Shown here in pieces: positions 44,882-53,363 of a stretch of DNA of 64,000 nucleotides. This DNA is from Clostridiaceae bacterium (lineage in GTDB: Bacteria > Bacillota > Clostridia > Lachnospirales > Lachnospiraceae), in NCBI GenBank assembly GCA_009911305.1, contig QXXC01000021.1:1-64000 (forward strand), read 5' to 3'. The number at the start of each line of letters is the position of its first letter. Position 1 is the stretch's first letter. The position numbers were made by a program, and so were the translations under genes. Under the pieces are notes generated by a model, which saw only the letters and a program-made list of their open reading frames with translations, was not told the DNA's origin and did no database searches.

Positions 44882-46772
44882 TGCTTTCTTCTTTATCAGG
44901 GAGTTCCTTTAAAATCTCCCATGTCCCGCGTCCTCCCCGCCCGTTAAACCGGATGTATCCCCCCTTTGATAATTCCTCCATGCGCTTCCTTACCATATAC
45001 ACAGAACGCCCCGTCTGCTCCGCCAGTTTTCCTGCAGTCATGGAAGGGGTGCGCCTCAGAAATTCCATGATTTTTCTGCGGTCTAAATATCGTCCCCTTG
45101 CGGTTTCCGGAGCAAAAGGGTAATCCAGCCGCAGGATAAAATCTCCGGACAGCCGTTCGGGCATCCATGCCGTATGCCCTCTTTTATCGGAAGAAACGTC
45201 TGTCATCCTGAGGGGATCAAAGCATATTTCAAGCTGCCATTCATGGACGCGGATCTCCCGGATGTCTTTCAGCATGGCGCTTACCGCAGCCTTCTCGAAT
45301 CCCCCGTTTTCCAGCCGGTTCCTGATGCGTTCTATCCGCTGCTGTGAATATCGGATTTCCGGTTCGTTCTGTTTGAAACCTTCTTTCTGCACCTTAAGCC
45401 TGTAGAGCTCTTTTTCCAGCGCATCATTCTTCTTTTGGTAATTTTTGTCGGAGATCACACCTTCCAGAAGTTTGGTCAGGAGAACATCCTTCTGTGCCTC
45501 CAATCGCTGTTCTTCTTTTTCGGTTTTCTCCAGCGCCTTTCTGGCAGACGTCCCGCTAAGAATGTTTCTGAGAATCCGGTCGGTATATCCCACAATCCGG
45601 TCTTTATCCAGTCCTTTGAAACCGCAGTAATCGCTGCTGATCCGCTCCAGCAGATCCAATACGGTATTTTCATGTAAATGAATGCTGTCACAGCCCCGGG
45701 GAAAGCTCCCGGCCTCTTTTCTGGTTTTGACGCTTCCCTGCGGCGGCTTTCTTCCTTTTTCCAGATAGGTGCTGCATTTCCACTCGATCACCGGATGCTC
45801 TCTGTCTGCATAGCCATATCTCCGTGTACGGTAATAGGGCTTTCCGCACTGGCAGCAGACGATTTTCCCGGACAGTTCATATTGACCCTTGCCGCGGTCT
45901 CCTGTGCGGTCTTCATTGCAGTGAAACTTTGCGGCCCGATCCGTCATGGCCTGGTTTGCCTGTTCCCACAGCTCCCTGTCTACAATGGCGGGCGCCGCCC
46001 CTTCCCTGTAAATCCATTGTTCTTTTGGGACCTTCACTGTTTTTTTCGTCTCAAAATCATAATGCAGCCTGTTCATAATCATCGTTCCTTTGTACAGAGG
46101 ATTGCGGATAATCCTTGTCACAGAAGCAGCGGTCAGGGTATTTCCGGTTCTTTTTACATACCCCTGCTTGAAAAAGATGTTGGAAATGGCGCGGCTTCCA
46201 TATCCGGCGGCGCTGTATGCATAGATTTTGCGGATAATCTCTGCCTCTTCTTCGATTACCTTCACAGAACCGTCCGCCATCTTAAGAAAGCCAAATACCC
46301 TGGAAGTGAGCATGACCTTTCCGCCGTTTTTCTGACGGCTGTGATGGGCATTGTTTATTTTCTTACTTAATTCCCGGCTGTACTCCTCTGCTAAAATCGC
46401 CTTGATCCCGGTGATCAGGGCATCATCTGCAGTATAGAATTTTTGTTCTATGTACATGAACAGACGTTTTCCGTGGCTTAACATTCTGTCCAGAAAGAGA
46501 TACCAGTCTTTTACATTGCGCATCAGGCGATCCTGGCTTTTGATGACAATGATATCAAACTTATCAGACTGCAGATCGTGAAAAAGCCGGTTATATTCAT
46601 CCCTTCCTCTTGTCGTGGCGCCGCTTTTGAGTTCCACATACCGGTCAGCCAAAACCCATCCCTGCTCTCTGATACAGGTTTCGCTTTCTTCCACCTGCTT
46701 GCGCAGAGCCTTTGTCTGGCTTTCTTCTTCCGTGCTGCAGCGGCAATAGATGACGGCGCGGGGCAATGCCAA
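44862..46772 (-). CDS. Large serine recombinase
   Basis: 636 aa. The N-terminal resolvase domain has the catalytic Ser at residue 13 (VIYCRCSTEEES) and the arginine-bearing VIKSQDRLMRNV. A recombinase domain follows (GFLKMADGSVKVIEEEAE, IIRNPLYKGTM), then a zinc-ribbon-like segment (IVCCQCGKPYYRTRR with later cysteines), coiled coil about 430-500, and a C-terminal winged-helix-like region (TAGKLAEQTGRSVYMVRKR). It starts at TTG 46772, with AAGGAGGGA seven bases upstream, inside the 54-aa ORF. It would catalyse integration and excision of the element. Confidence 0.92.
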   Translation of the reverse strand: MALPRAVIYCRCSTEEESQTKALRKQVEESETCIREQGWVLADRYVELKSGATTRGRDEYNRLFHDLQSDKFDIIVIKSQDRLMRNVKDWYLFLDRMLSHGKRLFMYIEQKFYTADDALITGIKAILAEEYSRELSKKINNAHHSRQKNGGKVMLTSRVFGFLKMADGSVKVIEEEAEIIRKIYAYSAAGYGSRAISNIFFKQGYVKRTGNTLTAASVTRIIRNPLYKGTMIMNRLHYDFETKKTVKVPKEQWIYREGAAPAIVDRELWEQANQAMTDRAAKFHCNEDRTGDRGKGQYELSGKIVCCQCGKPYYRTRRYGYADREHPVIEWKCSTYLEKGRKPPQGSVKTRKEAGSFPRGCDSIHLHENTVLDLLERISSDYCGFKGLDKDRIVGYTDRILRNILSGTSARKALEKTEKEEQRLEAQKDVLLTKLLEGVISDKNYQKKNDALEKELYRLKVQKEGFKQNEPEIRYSQQRIERIRNRLENGGFEKAAVSAMLKDIREIRVHEWQLEICFDPLRMTDVSSDKRGHTAWMPERLSGDFILRLDYPFAPETARGRYLDRRKIMEFLRRTPSMTAGKLAEQTGRSVYMVRKRMEELSKGGYIRFNGRGGRGTWEILKELPDKEESIRDGGL

Positions 46773-46937
46773 TCAGTCTCCCTCCTTCAGAAACGCAAGG
46801 AAACGGATCTGTTCTTCGCGGGTCATGAATCGTTCTCTGACCAGCAGTCTGGCAATCTGCCTGAGGACGGATGCTTCATCCGGGCTGAATGCCACATGTG
46901 AGGTTTCCTTTTCCTGTCTGATATATACGTTGTCCAT
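46773..46937 (-). CDS. Small ORF directly upstream of the recombinase
   Basis: 54 aa, MDNVYIRQEKETSHVAFSPD, then EASVLRQIARLLVRERFMTR and EEQIRFLAFLKEGD. Its TGA directly abuts the recombinase TTG start in the same frame, and the recombinase ribosome site is encoded in its last codons. This arrangement suggests translational coupling. The ribosome site of the small ORF itself is weak. Possible regulator or recombination accessory; I do not recognise it. Confidence 0.6.
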   Translation of the reverse strand: MDNVYIRQEKETSHVAFSPDEASVLRQIARLLVRERFMTREEQIRFLAFLKEGD

Positions 46938-47028
46938 GCTTCCGAATCCATTTTTTATAAAGATATGGGCGTCAGCCTGTCTGCTTGCATGATTTTAAAT
47001 TTTCTTTTTTGTGTTATTCTGTCAAAGT

Positions 47029-47057
47029 TTGGGCAATTGAGCCGATATATCTTATAA
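47029..47057 (+). promoter_or_regulatory. Possible promoter of the 506-aa ORF
   Basis: TTGGGC at 47029-47034, 17-bp spacer, TTATAA at 47052-47057. The same intergenic region holds TTGACA on the minus strand (complement near 47018-47024) without a good -10. Weak. Confidence 0.35.
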
Positions 47058-47091
47058 GAACACATTTTCCAGCACAGGGAAGGAAAAAAGT

Positions 47092-48612
47092 ATGTCAAAG
47101 ATAAAAACGGCCCATACGTCTTCTGAGCCGGCTGTCAGCACAGATAAGGGATTTCTGCTTGCCAGACAGCAGGCGGAAATAAAAAGCGGGGAAGCGCTGC
47201 TCCGGGGGATTTCCCAGACGGACAGGGAGCAGCATGAAAAAGCCCGGTCCTCCGATCAGGAGGAAGAGCAGGAGGATCCTAAGGATACGGCTGAGATTTC
47301 CGAAGCGCGCAGATGGATGTCCTCTGACGGGACGGGTTCTGTAAGCGAGGTTCTCCGATGGATACTGGAGATGGAAGAGGCCTGGGAAGCTTTTCTGGGA
47401 TGGCAGCCGGATCCCGGCCTTGATCTCCCGGCGCAGCTTCAGCAACTGTCAAAGCTGTATCTTACGCTCCTGGAGGCTGCTTTAAAATATGCGGAAGGAG
47501 AAAATCTGACAGAGCAGTTGGAACGCCTGGACAGCATACTGGCTCAAAAGCTGAATCTGGTGATGGAGCAGAAGCTGAAGCAGTTAATTTCTCTCTTAAA
47601 AGAAACCGGACAGACGGAAACCCTGGACAGCATCCGCTCCGGCCTTTACAGGCAGACGGCCGGACGGACGCTCTCTCCACAGGCGGCGCGCACACTGTTT
47701 GCCCAGGGGAGGCAGGAGAGCAGAGGAAGTACCGGCCGCTCCGGCGCTGCGGCATCTTTTCGCGGAGAAGGCATGGTCTATCAGTCATCCGGGAAACTAA
47801 ACAGCCGGTTTCAGGAGACGTATCATACACAGCAGAATTCCTGGAAAGAGCAGATCAGGCAGAGGAATGAAGCCATCCGAAGCGCCAGGAACGGTATTGC
47901 TGAACATACCTTTCAGCGGGGAAGGTGCGTTTCCTGTTCCGGCAGGGAGCTGGAGAAGGCAGAGCGGTTTGCCGGACATATCGCCTTCAGCGGCAATCTG
48001 TTCAAAAATCCGGGCATCAGCGCCAGAAACGAGGAGGTGACAGGCCTGCTGGCTGCCGTCATGTTTATCAAGGGGCAGGTATACGCCGGGGAAAGCCGGG
48101 AGAGCGGTTCTATGGCCCATCCTCTCCAAAATGCGATTATAAAAATCATTGATCAGTACCTGGGCCCAAAGGGAGCCTCTCATGTATATTACCACACCTT
48201 AACTGCGTACAGACAGATGCAGGATCCGCATAAAGCCATTGAGGACGGACAGGACTATGCTTACCGGCGGTTTCAGGAAAAACAGAGAGATCCCGCATTT
48301 CAGAGATCTCCGCACTATTCCAGAGAGTCCGGTTTTTTCCGGACCCTGTTAAAAGGTCTGAGCGCGGAACGGGAATTGGCCCTGGGAATGAGTATTCTGC
48401 AAAAGGACTGGCAGAATTTCCTGTGCGTCATCGGAAACAGGCAGAATTCTTCTTATTTATCAGGAATGGAAATCCGCAGTCCCTGGGGTGTCCTGGCAGA
48501 TACGGGCATACCCCGGGCAGGCAGCAGCAAAAAGGCCGGAAAGCTCTTACTGGGCGCTGCGGTGCTTATCCTTATGGCCGCTCTGGCTGTCATAGGTTTC
48601 CGGCTGATTTAA
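47092..48612 (+). CDS. Tail-anchored protein of unknown function, element cargo
   Basis: 506 aa, unrecognised. No signal peptide. Residues 1-75 are charged and low in complexity, about 85-180 are helical (possibly coiled-coil), and 200-260 are Gln/Ser/Arg-rich. A CVSC motif is at 279-282 and could bind metal. Residues about 285-450 look like a compact domain (LLAAVMFIKGQVYAGESRESG, QYLGPKGASHVYYHTL). A single C-terminal helix (LLLGAAVLILMAALAVIGF, about 485-504) anchors it in the membrane. GGGAAGGAAA precedes ATG 47092. The topology fits a cytoplasmic protein tethered by its tail. Confidence 0.8.
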   Translation: MSKIKTAHTSSEPAVSTDKGFLLARQQAEIKSGEALLRGISQTDREQHEKARSSDQEEEQEDPKDTAEISEARRWMSSDGTGSVSEVLRWILEMEEAWEAFLGWQPDPGLDLPAQLQQLSKLYLTLLEAALKYAEGENLTEQLERLDSILAQKLNLVMEQKLKQLISLLKETGQTETLDSIRSGLYRQTAGRTLSPQAARTLFAQGRQESRGSTGRSGAAASFRGEGMVYQSSGKLNSRFQETYHTQQNSWKEQIRQRNEAIRSARNGIAEHTFQRGRCVSCSGRELEKAERFAGHIAFSGNLFKNPGISARNEEVTGLLAAVMFIKGQVYAGESRESGSMAHPLQNAIIKIIDQYLGPKGASHVYYHTLTAYRQMQDPHKAIEDGQDYAYRRFQEKQRDPAFQRSPHYSRESGFFRTLLKGLSAERELALGMSILQKDWQNFLCVIGNRQNSSYLSGMEIRSPWGVLADTGIPRAGSSKKAGKLLLGAAVLILMAALAVIGFRLI

Positions 48613-48639
48613 GGAACGGCTCCTTAACACGATGGTTTT

Positions 48640-49359
48640 TCATATCAGAAGGCGCTCACAGTGAAATACCTGGGATCCGTAGATGATCAGGTATCCCAGG
48701 CCGAGCCGGGCCGCCAGGAATTCTCCGATGATCACGCCCACCAGGCAGAGGCCGATATTGACCTTCATGTTGCTGATGATGAGCGGGACCGAGCCGGGAA
48801 GCAGTACCTTAAAGAGCACGTCTCGCCGTTTTCCGCCCAGTGAATAGATGAGCTTGATCTGTTCCGGATCCATGCCGGAAAATCCGTTGTGCAGGGTCAT
48901 GACCGCGCCGAATACGGCTACGGATACGGCTGCCACGATGATGGTTTTGACATTATTGCCCAGCCAGACGATGAGGATGGGGGCCAGGGCCGATTTGGGC
49001 AGGCTGTTGAGCATGACCAGATACGGCTCCAGGATGTCGGAAAGCGTGCGGCTGGACCAGAGAAGGAGGGCGCCTGCAAGGCCCGCGGCGATGACCAGGA
49101 AAAAGCTCACGAGCGTTTCCAGAAGCGTCACGCCTGTGTGCAGGAAAATGCTTCCGTCCCTGGCCATGCTGATAAAGCAGAGCGCTGTGCGCGACGGCGA
49201 GCTGAATATAAAATCATTGATGAGTCCCAGTCTGGCCCCAAGCTCCCAGAGGGCCAGGAGAAGAACGAGAAGAAGGATGCGGCAGACCGCGACCAGCCTG
49301 CGCCGTCTGTTCTGCCTGGCGACGTATTCCTGCTGGGCCAGGGTTTCATGTAATCCCAT
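48640..49359 (-). pseudogene. ABC transporter permease, C-terminus removed by insertion
   Basis: 239 codons from ATG 49359 (GGAGGT upstream). About six membrane segments; the EAA-type loop reads SLGGKRRDVLFKVLLPGSVPLI. It resembles SsuC/TauC/ThiX permeases of the nitrate/sulfonate/taurine family. Native sequence stops after GLGYLIIYGSQVF at the right junction; seven element-derived residues (HCERLLI) and a stop follow. The missing last helix is at 44703-44798. Probably impaired, unless excised. Confidence 0.85.
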
Positions 49360-50137
49360 GCGATACCTCCGTTGATTTATTCTGTAATATGGTCCATACC
49401 TCATTAAAGCAGGAAGAAAAGGCGGGGTCGTTGCGCCGCTTTAGAGGCGTCATGTCCGGATCCGGAAACGGAGTTTTAAGGATGGCCTTGATCCGGGCCG
49501 GCCTGTCTGACAGAATCATGATCCGATCCGCCACACTGACGGCCTCTGACAGATCGTGCGTGATGAGGACCGCCGTCTTGTGCTGTTTGCGGATAATGGC
49601 GCTGATATCATCGCAGACAGAGAGGCGGGTCTGGTAGTCCAGGGCAGAGAAGGGTTCATCCAAAAGCAGGATATCCGGTTCCAGAGCCAGGGTGCGGATC
49701 AGCGCCGCCCTCTGGCGCATGCCGCCCGAGAGCTCGGAGGGGCGGGCATTCATAAAATGGGCCAGGCCGTAGTCAGACATCATGTCTTTCAGCCGTTTTT
49801 GATGGATTTCGTCGTTCTTTTTACGGATTTCCAGACCCAGAGAGGCGTTGGCCAGGATGGTTCTCCATTCAAACAGGTGATCCCTCTGGAGCATGTATCC
49901 GATCTCCTCGGTATGCCCGTTTAAAGGCCGGCCGTCGATGCGGATTTCCCCGGAATCCGGAGGCAGCAGGCCGCAAAGGAGGGACAGGAGTGTCGATTTG
50001 CCGCAGCCGGACGGCCCGACGACGGCCAGGAATTCTCCTGTATTTACTGTAAATGATATATTGTAAAGCGCCTGTGTCTCCCCTTCCATGGTGTGATAGG
50101 AATAACACAGGCCGGAAACCTCCAGTTTTGGTATCAT
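49346..50137 (-). CDS. ABC transporter ATP-binding protein
   Basis: 263 aa from ATG 50137 (GAGGTG upstream). Walker A GPSGCGKSTLL, Q-loop LQRDHLF, signature LSGGMRQRAALIRTLAL, Walker B ILLLDEPFSALD and switch His in LITHDLSEAV. Its type is that of nitrate/sulfonate/thiamine precursor transporters. It overlaps the permease by 14 bp. No substrate-binding protein gene is present in the window. Confidence 0.93.
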   Translation of the reverse strand: MIPKLEVSGLCYSYHTMEGETQALYNISFTVNTGEFLAVVGPSGCGKSTLLSLLCGLLPPDSGEIRIDGRPLNGHTEEIGYMLQRDHLFEWRTILANASLGLEIRKKNDEIHQKRLKDMMSDYGLAHFMNARPSELSGGMRQRAALIRTLALEPDILLLDEPFSALDYQTRLSVCDDISAIIRKQHKTAVLITHDLSEAVSVADRIMILSDRPARIKAILKTPFPDPDMTPLKRRNDPAFSSCFNEVWTILQNKSTEVSHGIT

Positions 50138-50265
50138 GTTCACCTCATAAAATAGGGGTTTTAGTTTAGGATATGCATGAGCGGGCGCGCGGGTGTAGGC
50201 AAGAAGATGCCCCCCGTGAACAGTAACGGAATATGGAGGCTGTGATATCCCGAATGACGGACGGC

Positions 50266-50294
50266 TTGACTGGGAACTAAAAAGGTGTGATAAT
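50266..50294 (+). promoter_or_regulatory. Promoter of the nitrilase gene
   Basis: TTGACT at 50266-50271, 17-bp spacer, GATAAT at 50289-50294. Confidence 0.65.
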
Positions 50295-50347
50295 AAAGAG
50301 AATGAAACGATTTGGTTACGAATAGTCAGTATAGAAGGAGAAAATGA

Positions 50348-51238
50348 ATGCAAAAGCAACCCTGCGCTACAAGAAGCTATACAATTGCCCTGATGCAGAT
50401 GGACACACAGAATAATAAAAAGGAAAACCTGGACACGGCCTGCGCCTGGATTGACGAGGCGGCCGCCCGCGGCGCGCGGCTTGTCTGCTTTCCGGAGGTG
50501 ATGAACCTGATCGGGAAGAATGTGGGCGAGGGCGGCGGCCGTGAGCGGATTCCCGGCTATACGACGGAAATCCTCTGCGCAAAGGCAAAGGAGCACGGGA
50601 TCTACATCCATGCCGGCAGCCTGACCGAGGAGACAGGAGAGAAGCGGTCAGCGAATACAAGCGTTCTGATCGGCCCTGACGGGGCGATCCTTGCGTCCTA
50701 CCGAAAGCTCCATATGTTTGATATCACCCTGGCGGACGGCGCGTCTTTTTGCGAATCCGAACGGGTTTCTCCCGGAAATGAGGCAGTGACGGTCCAGACG
50801 GAGCTGGGGACATTTGGAATGTCTATCTGCTATGACGTGCGCTTTCCGGAGCTCTACCGGCTGATGGCGCTGAGAGGGGCGCAGGTGATCTTTGTCCCGG
50901 CGAGCTTTACCATGCCCACAGGAAAGGATCACTGGGAACCGCTTCTGCGCGCCAGAGCCATTGAGAATGGCTGCTATATCGTGGCTACGGGGCAGATCGG
51001 GACAAAACCGGCCTATACAGCCTATGGCAACAGCCTGGTCGTGGATCCGTGGGGAACCGTGACAGCCAGGGCCAGCGATATGCCGGGCATCACGTATGCG
51101 GGGATCGATTTGGATTTCCTTGACCGCATCAGAAAGCAGATCCCATCGCTTGAAAACAGGAGATCGGATCTGTATGAGGTGCTCTGGAAAGGACAGGCAG
51201 ACAGTAAAGCGGAATGTGGGGACGCGCTTAAAACGTAA
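50348..51238 (+). CDS. Carbon-nitrogen hydrolase (nitrilase superfamily, Nit2-like)
   Basis: 296 aa. Catalytic triad Glu-Lys-Cys: CFPE (Glu), YRKLHMFD (Lys) and ICYDVRFPEL (Cys). The pattern resembles Nit1/Nit2 omega-amidases, which clean up deaminated glutamine or glutathione by-products. The ribosome site AGAAGGAG precedes ATG 50348. A promoter-driven single gene between the ABC genes and the translation operon. Confidence 0.9.
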   Translation: MQKQPCATRSYTIALMQMDTQNNKKENLDTACAWIDEAAARGARLVCFPEVMNLIGKNVGEGGGRERIPGYTTEILCAKAKEHGIYIHAGSLTEETGEKRSANTSVLIGPDGAILASYRKLHMFDITLADGASFCESERVSPGNEAVTVQTELGTFGMSICYDVRFPELYRLMALRGAQVIFVPASFTMPTGKDHWEPLLRARAIENGCYIVATGQIGTKPAYTAYGNSLVVDPWGTVTARASDMPGITYAGIDLDFLDRIRKQIPSLENRRSDLYEVLWKGQADSKAECGDALKT

Positions 51239-51267
51239 CTGTGCATACGGCCTCCCGAAAAAATCCC

Positions 51268-51296
51268 TTGCGCTTTATGGGAAAAGGTGTTATAAT
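51268..51296 (+). promoter_or_regulatory. Promoter of the rimP-nusA operon
   Basis: TTGCGC at 51268-51273, 17-bp spacer, TATAAT at 51291-51296. The leader to rimP is about 140 nt. Confidence 0.7.
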
Positions 51297-51326
51297 TTTC
51301 AGGATAACATAATACATTGGCTAGAG

Positions 51327-51348
51327 AGAGTGGACAAAAGTCCACTCT
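51327..51348 (+). promoter_or_regulatory. Hairpin in the rimP leader
   Basis: AGAGTGGAC-AAAA-GTCCACTCT, a 9-bp stem followed by TTCACTTTG. It could be an attenuator or RNA-stabilising structure; the T-run is weak. Confidence 0.5.
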
Positions 51349-51444
51349 TTCACTTTGTTGCACAGGAAATCCGGCCAGCCGGCCGGCTTACGGAGAAGAG
51401 ACAAAGCACAGAGCCAATATATTCCATAGAAAGGCGGTGTGGAT

Positions 51445-51912
51445 ATGGCAAAAGGCGAGCAATATGAAAAGAAGACAGAGGCCTGGCTTCTTCCTGTCCT
51501 TGAGGAGTACGGGTTTGAACTGGTGGACGTAGAGTATGTCAGGGAAGTCGGGGTCTGGTACCTGCGGGCCTATATAGATAAGGACGGCGGCATCACGGTG
51601 GACGACTGCGAGACGATCAGCAGGAAGCTGGGAGAGTGGCTGGATGAGGAGGACTTCATTTCAGACAGCTATATTTTAGAGGTCAGCTCCCCGGGGCTTG
51701 GCAGACCGCTTAAAAAGGAAAAGGATTTTGTAAGGAGCATAGGAAAGGATGTGGAGGCGCGTCTCTATAAGCCGCTCAACAGGCAGAAAGAGTACAGAGG
51801 CACGCTGAAATCCTATGATGCGGATACGGTAACGATTACATTAGAAGACGGCGGCGATCTGCCGCTGAAAAAATCAGATATTGCTTTGATACGTCTGGCC
51901 TTTGATTTTTAG
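51445..51912 (+). CDS. rimP: Ribosome maturation factor RimP
   Basis: 155 aa from ATG 51445 (AAGGCGG upstream; GTG 51439 also in frame). The N-terminal domain (ELVDVEYVREVGVWYLRAYIDKDGG) and VSSPGLGRPL are RimP signatures. It assists 30S subunit maturation. First gene of the nusA-infB operon, as in most Firmicutes. Confidence 0.95.
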   Translation: MAKGEQYEKKTEAWLLPVLEEYGFELVDVEYVREVGVWYLRAYIDKDGGITVDDCETISRKLGEWLDEEDFISDSYILEVSSPGLGRPLKKEKDFVRSIGKDVEARLYKPLNRQKEYRGTLKSYDADTVTITLEDGGDLPLKKSDIALIRLAFDF

Positions 51913-51933
51913 ACGGTAGGAGGATAAAAGAAA

Positions 51934-53268
51934 ATGAACAAAGAGTTGATTGAAGCGTTAAATGTGCTGGAGAAGGAGAACAATATCAGCAAAGATATCC
52001 TTTTGGAGGCAATTGAGAATTCCTTACTGACAGCCTGCAAGAACCATTTCGGCAAGGCCGATAATGTGAAGGTGAATATTAACCGGGAGACCGGTGATTT
52101 CGCTGTTTATGCGGAGAAGGAGGTAGTGGAAGACGTAGAGGATCCGATGCTTCAGATTAGCCTTGCGGAGGCAAAGATGAAAAGCGCCAGATATGATCTG
52201 GGGGATATTGTCCACGTACCAATTAACTCGAAGGAGTTTGGCCGGATCGCCACTCAGAATGCCAAGAATGTGATACTCCAGAAGATCCGTGAGGAGGAGA
52301 GAAAGGCGCTGTTTAATGACTGGTACTGCAAGGAAAAGGATGTCGTGACCGGAATTGTCCAGCGCTATGTAAACCGCAATGTCTGCATTGATTTAGGCAA
52401 GATCGACGCGATTTTAACGGAAAGCGAGCAGGTGAGGGGCGAGGCCTTCCGCCCGACAGAGCGCATCAAACTGTTTGTGGTTGAGGTCAAGGATACGAAT
52501 AAGGGGCCGAGAATCGCCGTATCCAGGACGCATCCGGATCTGGTGAAGCGCCTGTTTGAGTCTGAGGTGGCGGAGGTGCGCGACGGCACGGTGGAGATCA
52601 AAGCCATTGCCCGCGAGGCGGGCTCCAGAACCAAGATAGCAGTGTGCTCAAACGATCCGAACGTGGATCCCGTGGGCGCCTGCGTGGGGCTGAACGGAGC
52701 CAGGGTGAATGCGGTCGTGAGCGAGCTTCGCGGCGAGAAGATTGACATTATTAACTGGGACGATAATCCTGCGTTCCTGATTGAAAATGCGTTAAGCCCT
52801 GCAAAGGTGATCCTGGTTGCGGCGGACGAAGAGGAGCGCGAGGCGCAGGTGATTGTGCCGGATTACCAGCTCTCCCTTGCGATCGGAAAGGAAGGCCAGA
52901 ATGCAAGGCTGGCGGCGCGCCTGACGGGCTATAAGATCGATATCAAGAGCGAAACCCAGGCCAGGGAATCGGGCCTTATGGATGATCTGGAGATGGGATA
53001 TGAGGACGGCTTTGAGGGCTATACGGACAGGGATCTCATCGGAAGCCCGGATGAGGAGCCGGAAGAGGGATATGAAGGAGAACTTCCGGAAAGCGCGGAG
53101 TACGACGGGGAATTCTCAGAGGGCGCGCAGTATGAAGGTGAAGACGCTCAGGAGGAATATGACGGGGCGCTTTCGGAGGATGCTGTGTACGGGGAAGAGC
53201 TTCCGGAAGGCGCCGGGCCTGCGGGGGACGAAGCCGCAGGCAGTGAGGAAGACTACCGGATTCAGTGA
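51934..53268 (+). CDS. nusA: Transcription termination/antitermination protein NusA
   Basis: 444 aa. NusA N-terminal domain (1-125), S1 domain (about 130-200, VVTGIVQRYVNRNVCIDLG) and two KH domains (DPVGACVGLNGARVNAV, LAIGKEGQNARLAARLTG). A C-terminal tail of about 95 residues is highly acidic with imperfect Glu/Tyr/Gly repeats. It controls pausing and termination. GGAGG precedes ATG 51934. Confidence 0.97.
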   Translation: MNKELIEALNVLEKENNISKDILLEAIENSLLTACKNHFGKADNVKVNINRETGDFAVYAEKEVVEDVEDPMLQISLAEAKMKSARYDLGDIVHVPINSKEFGRIATQNAKNVILQKIREEERKALFNDWYCKEKDVVTGIVQRYVNRNVCIDLGKIDAILTESEQVRGEAFRPTERIKLFVVEVKDTNKGPRIAVSRTHPDLVKRLFESEVAEVRDGTVEIKAIAREAGSRTKIAVCSNDPNVDPVGACVGLNGARVNAVVSELRGEKIDIINWDDNPAFLIENALSPAKVILVAADEEEREAQVIVPDYQLSLAIGKEGQNARLAARLTGYKIDIKSETQARESGLMDDLEMGYEDGFEGYTDRDLIGSPDEEPEEGYEGELPESAEYDGEFSEGAQYEGEDAQEEYDGALSEDAVYGEELPEGAGPAGDEAAGSEEDYRIQ

Positions 53269-53363
53269 GCGTCAGGTTTGAGTGCAGAGGGAGGTACAGC
53301 CGTTTGCAGTAAAGAACCGGAGCGGGCGGCGAAATCAAGAAAAAGCAGATTGGGAAGTGAGAA

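Larger units (their letters stand above)
44799..48666. mobile_element. Serine-recombinase integrative element inserted in an ABC permease gene
   Basis: About 3868 bp. The junctions are defined by the split permease: the left copy of AAA is at 44796-44798, the right one at 48664-48666, and each is the same TTT Phe codon on the minus strand. Content: terminator and large serine recombinase on the minus strand, a 54-aa ORF upstream of it, a divergent promoter region, and a 506-aa tail-anchored protein on the plus strand. No transposase, replication or conjugation gene is present. Recombined ends would form an attP-like site reading CACAGTG-AAA-GAGAAGCG. Confidence 0.82.

Noticed and set aside
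45678-46370. Plus-strand open frame of about 230 codons within the recombinase
   Set aside because: It is fully antisense to a gene with clear catalytic and zinc-ribbon motifs, and its translation shows no coherent domain.
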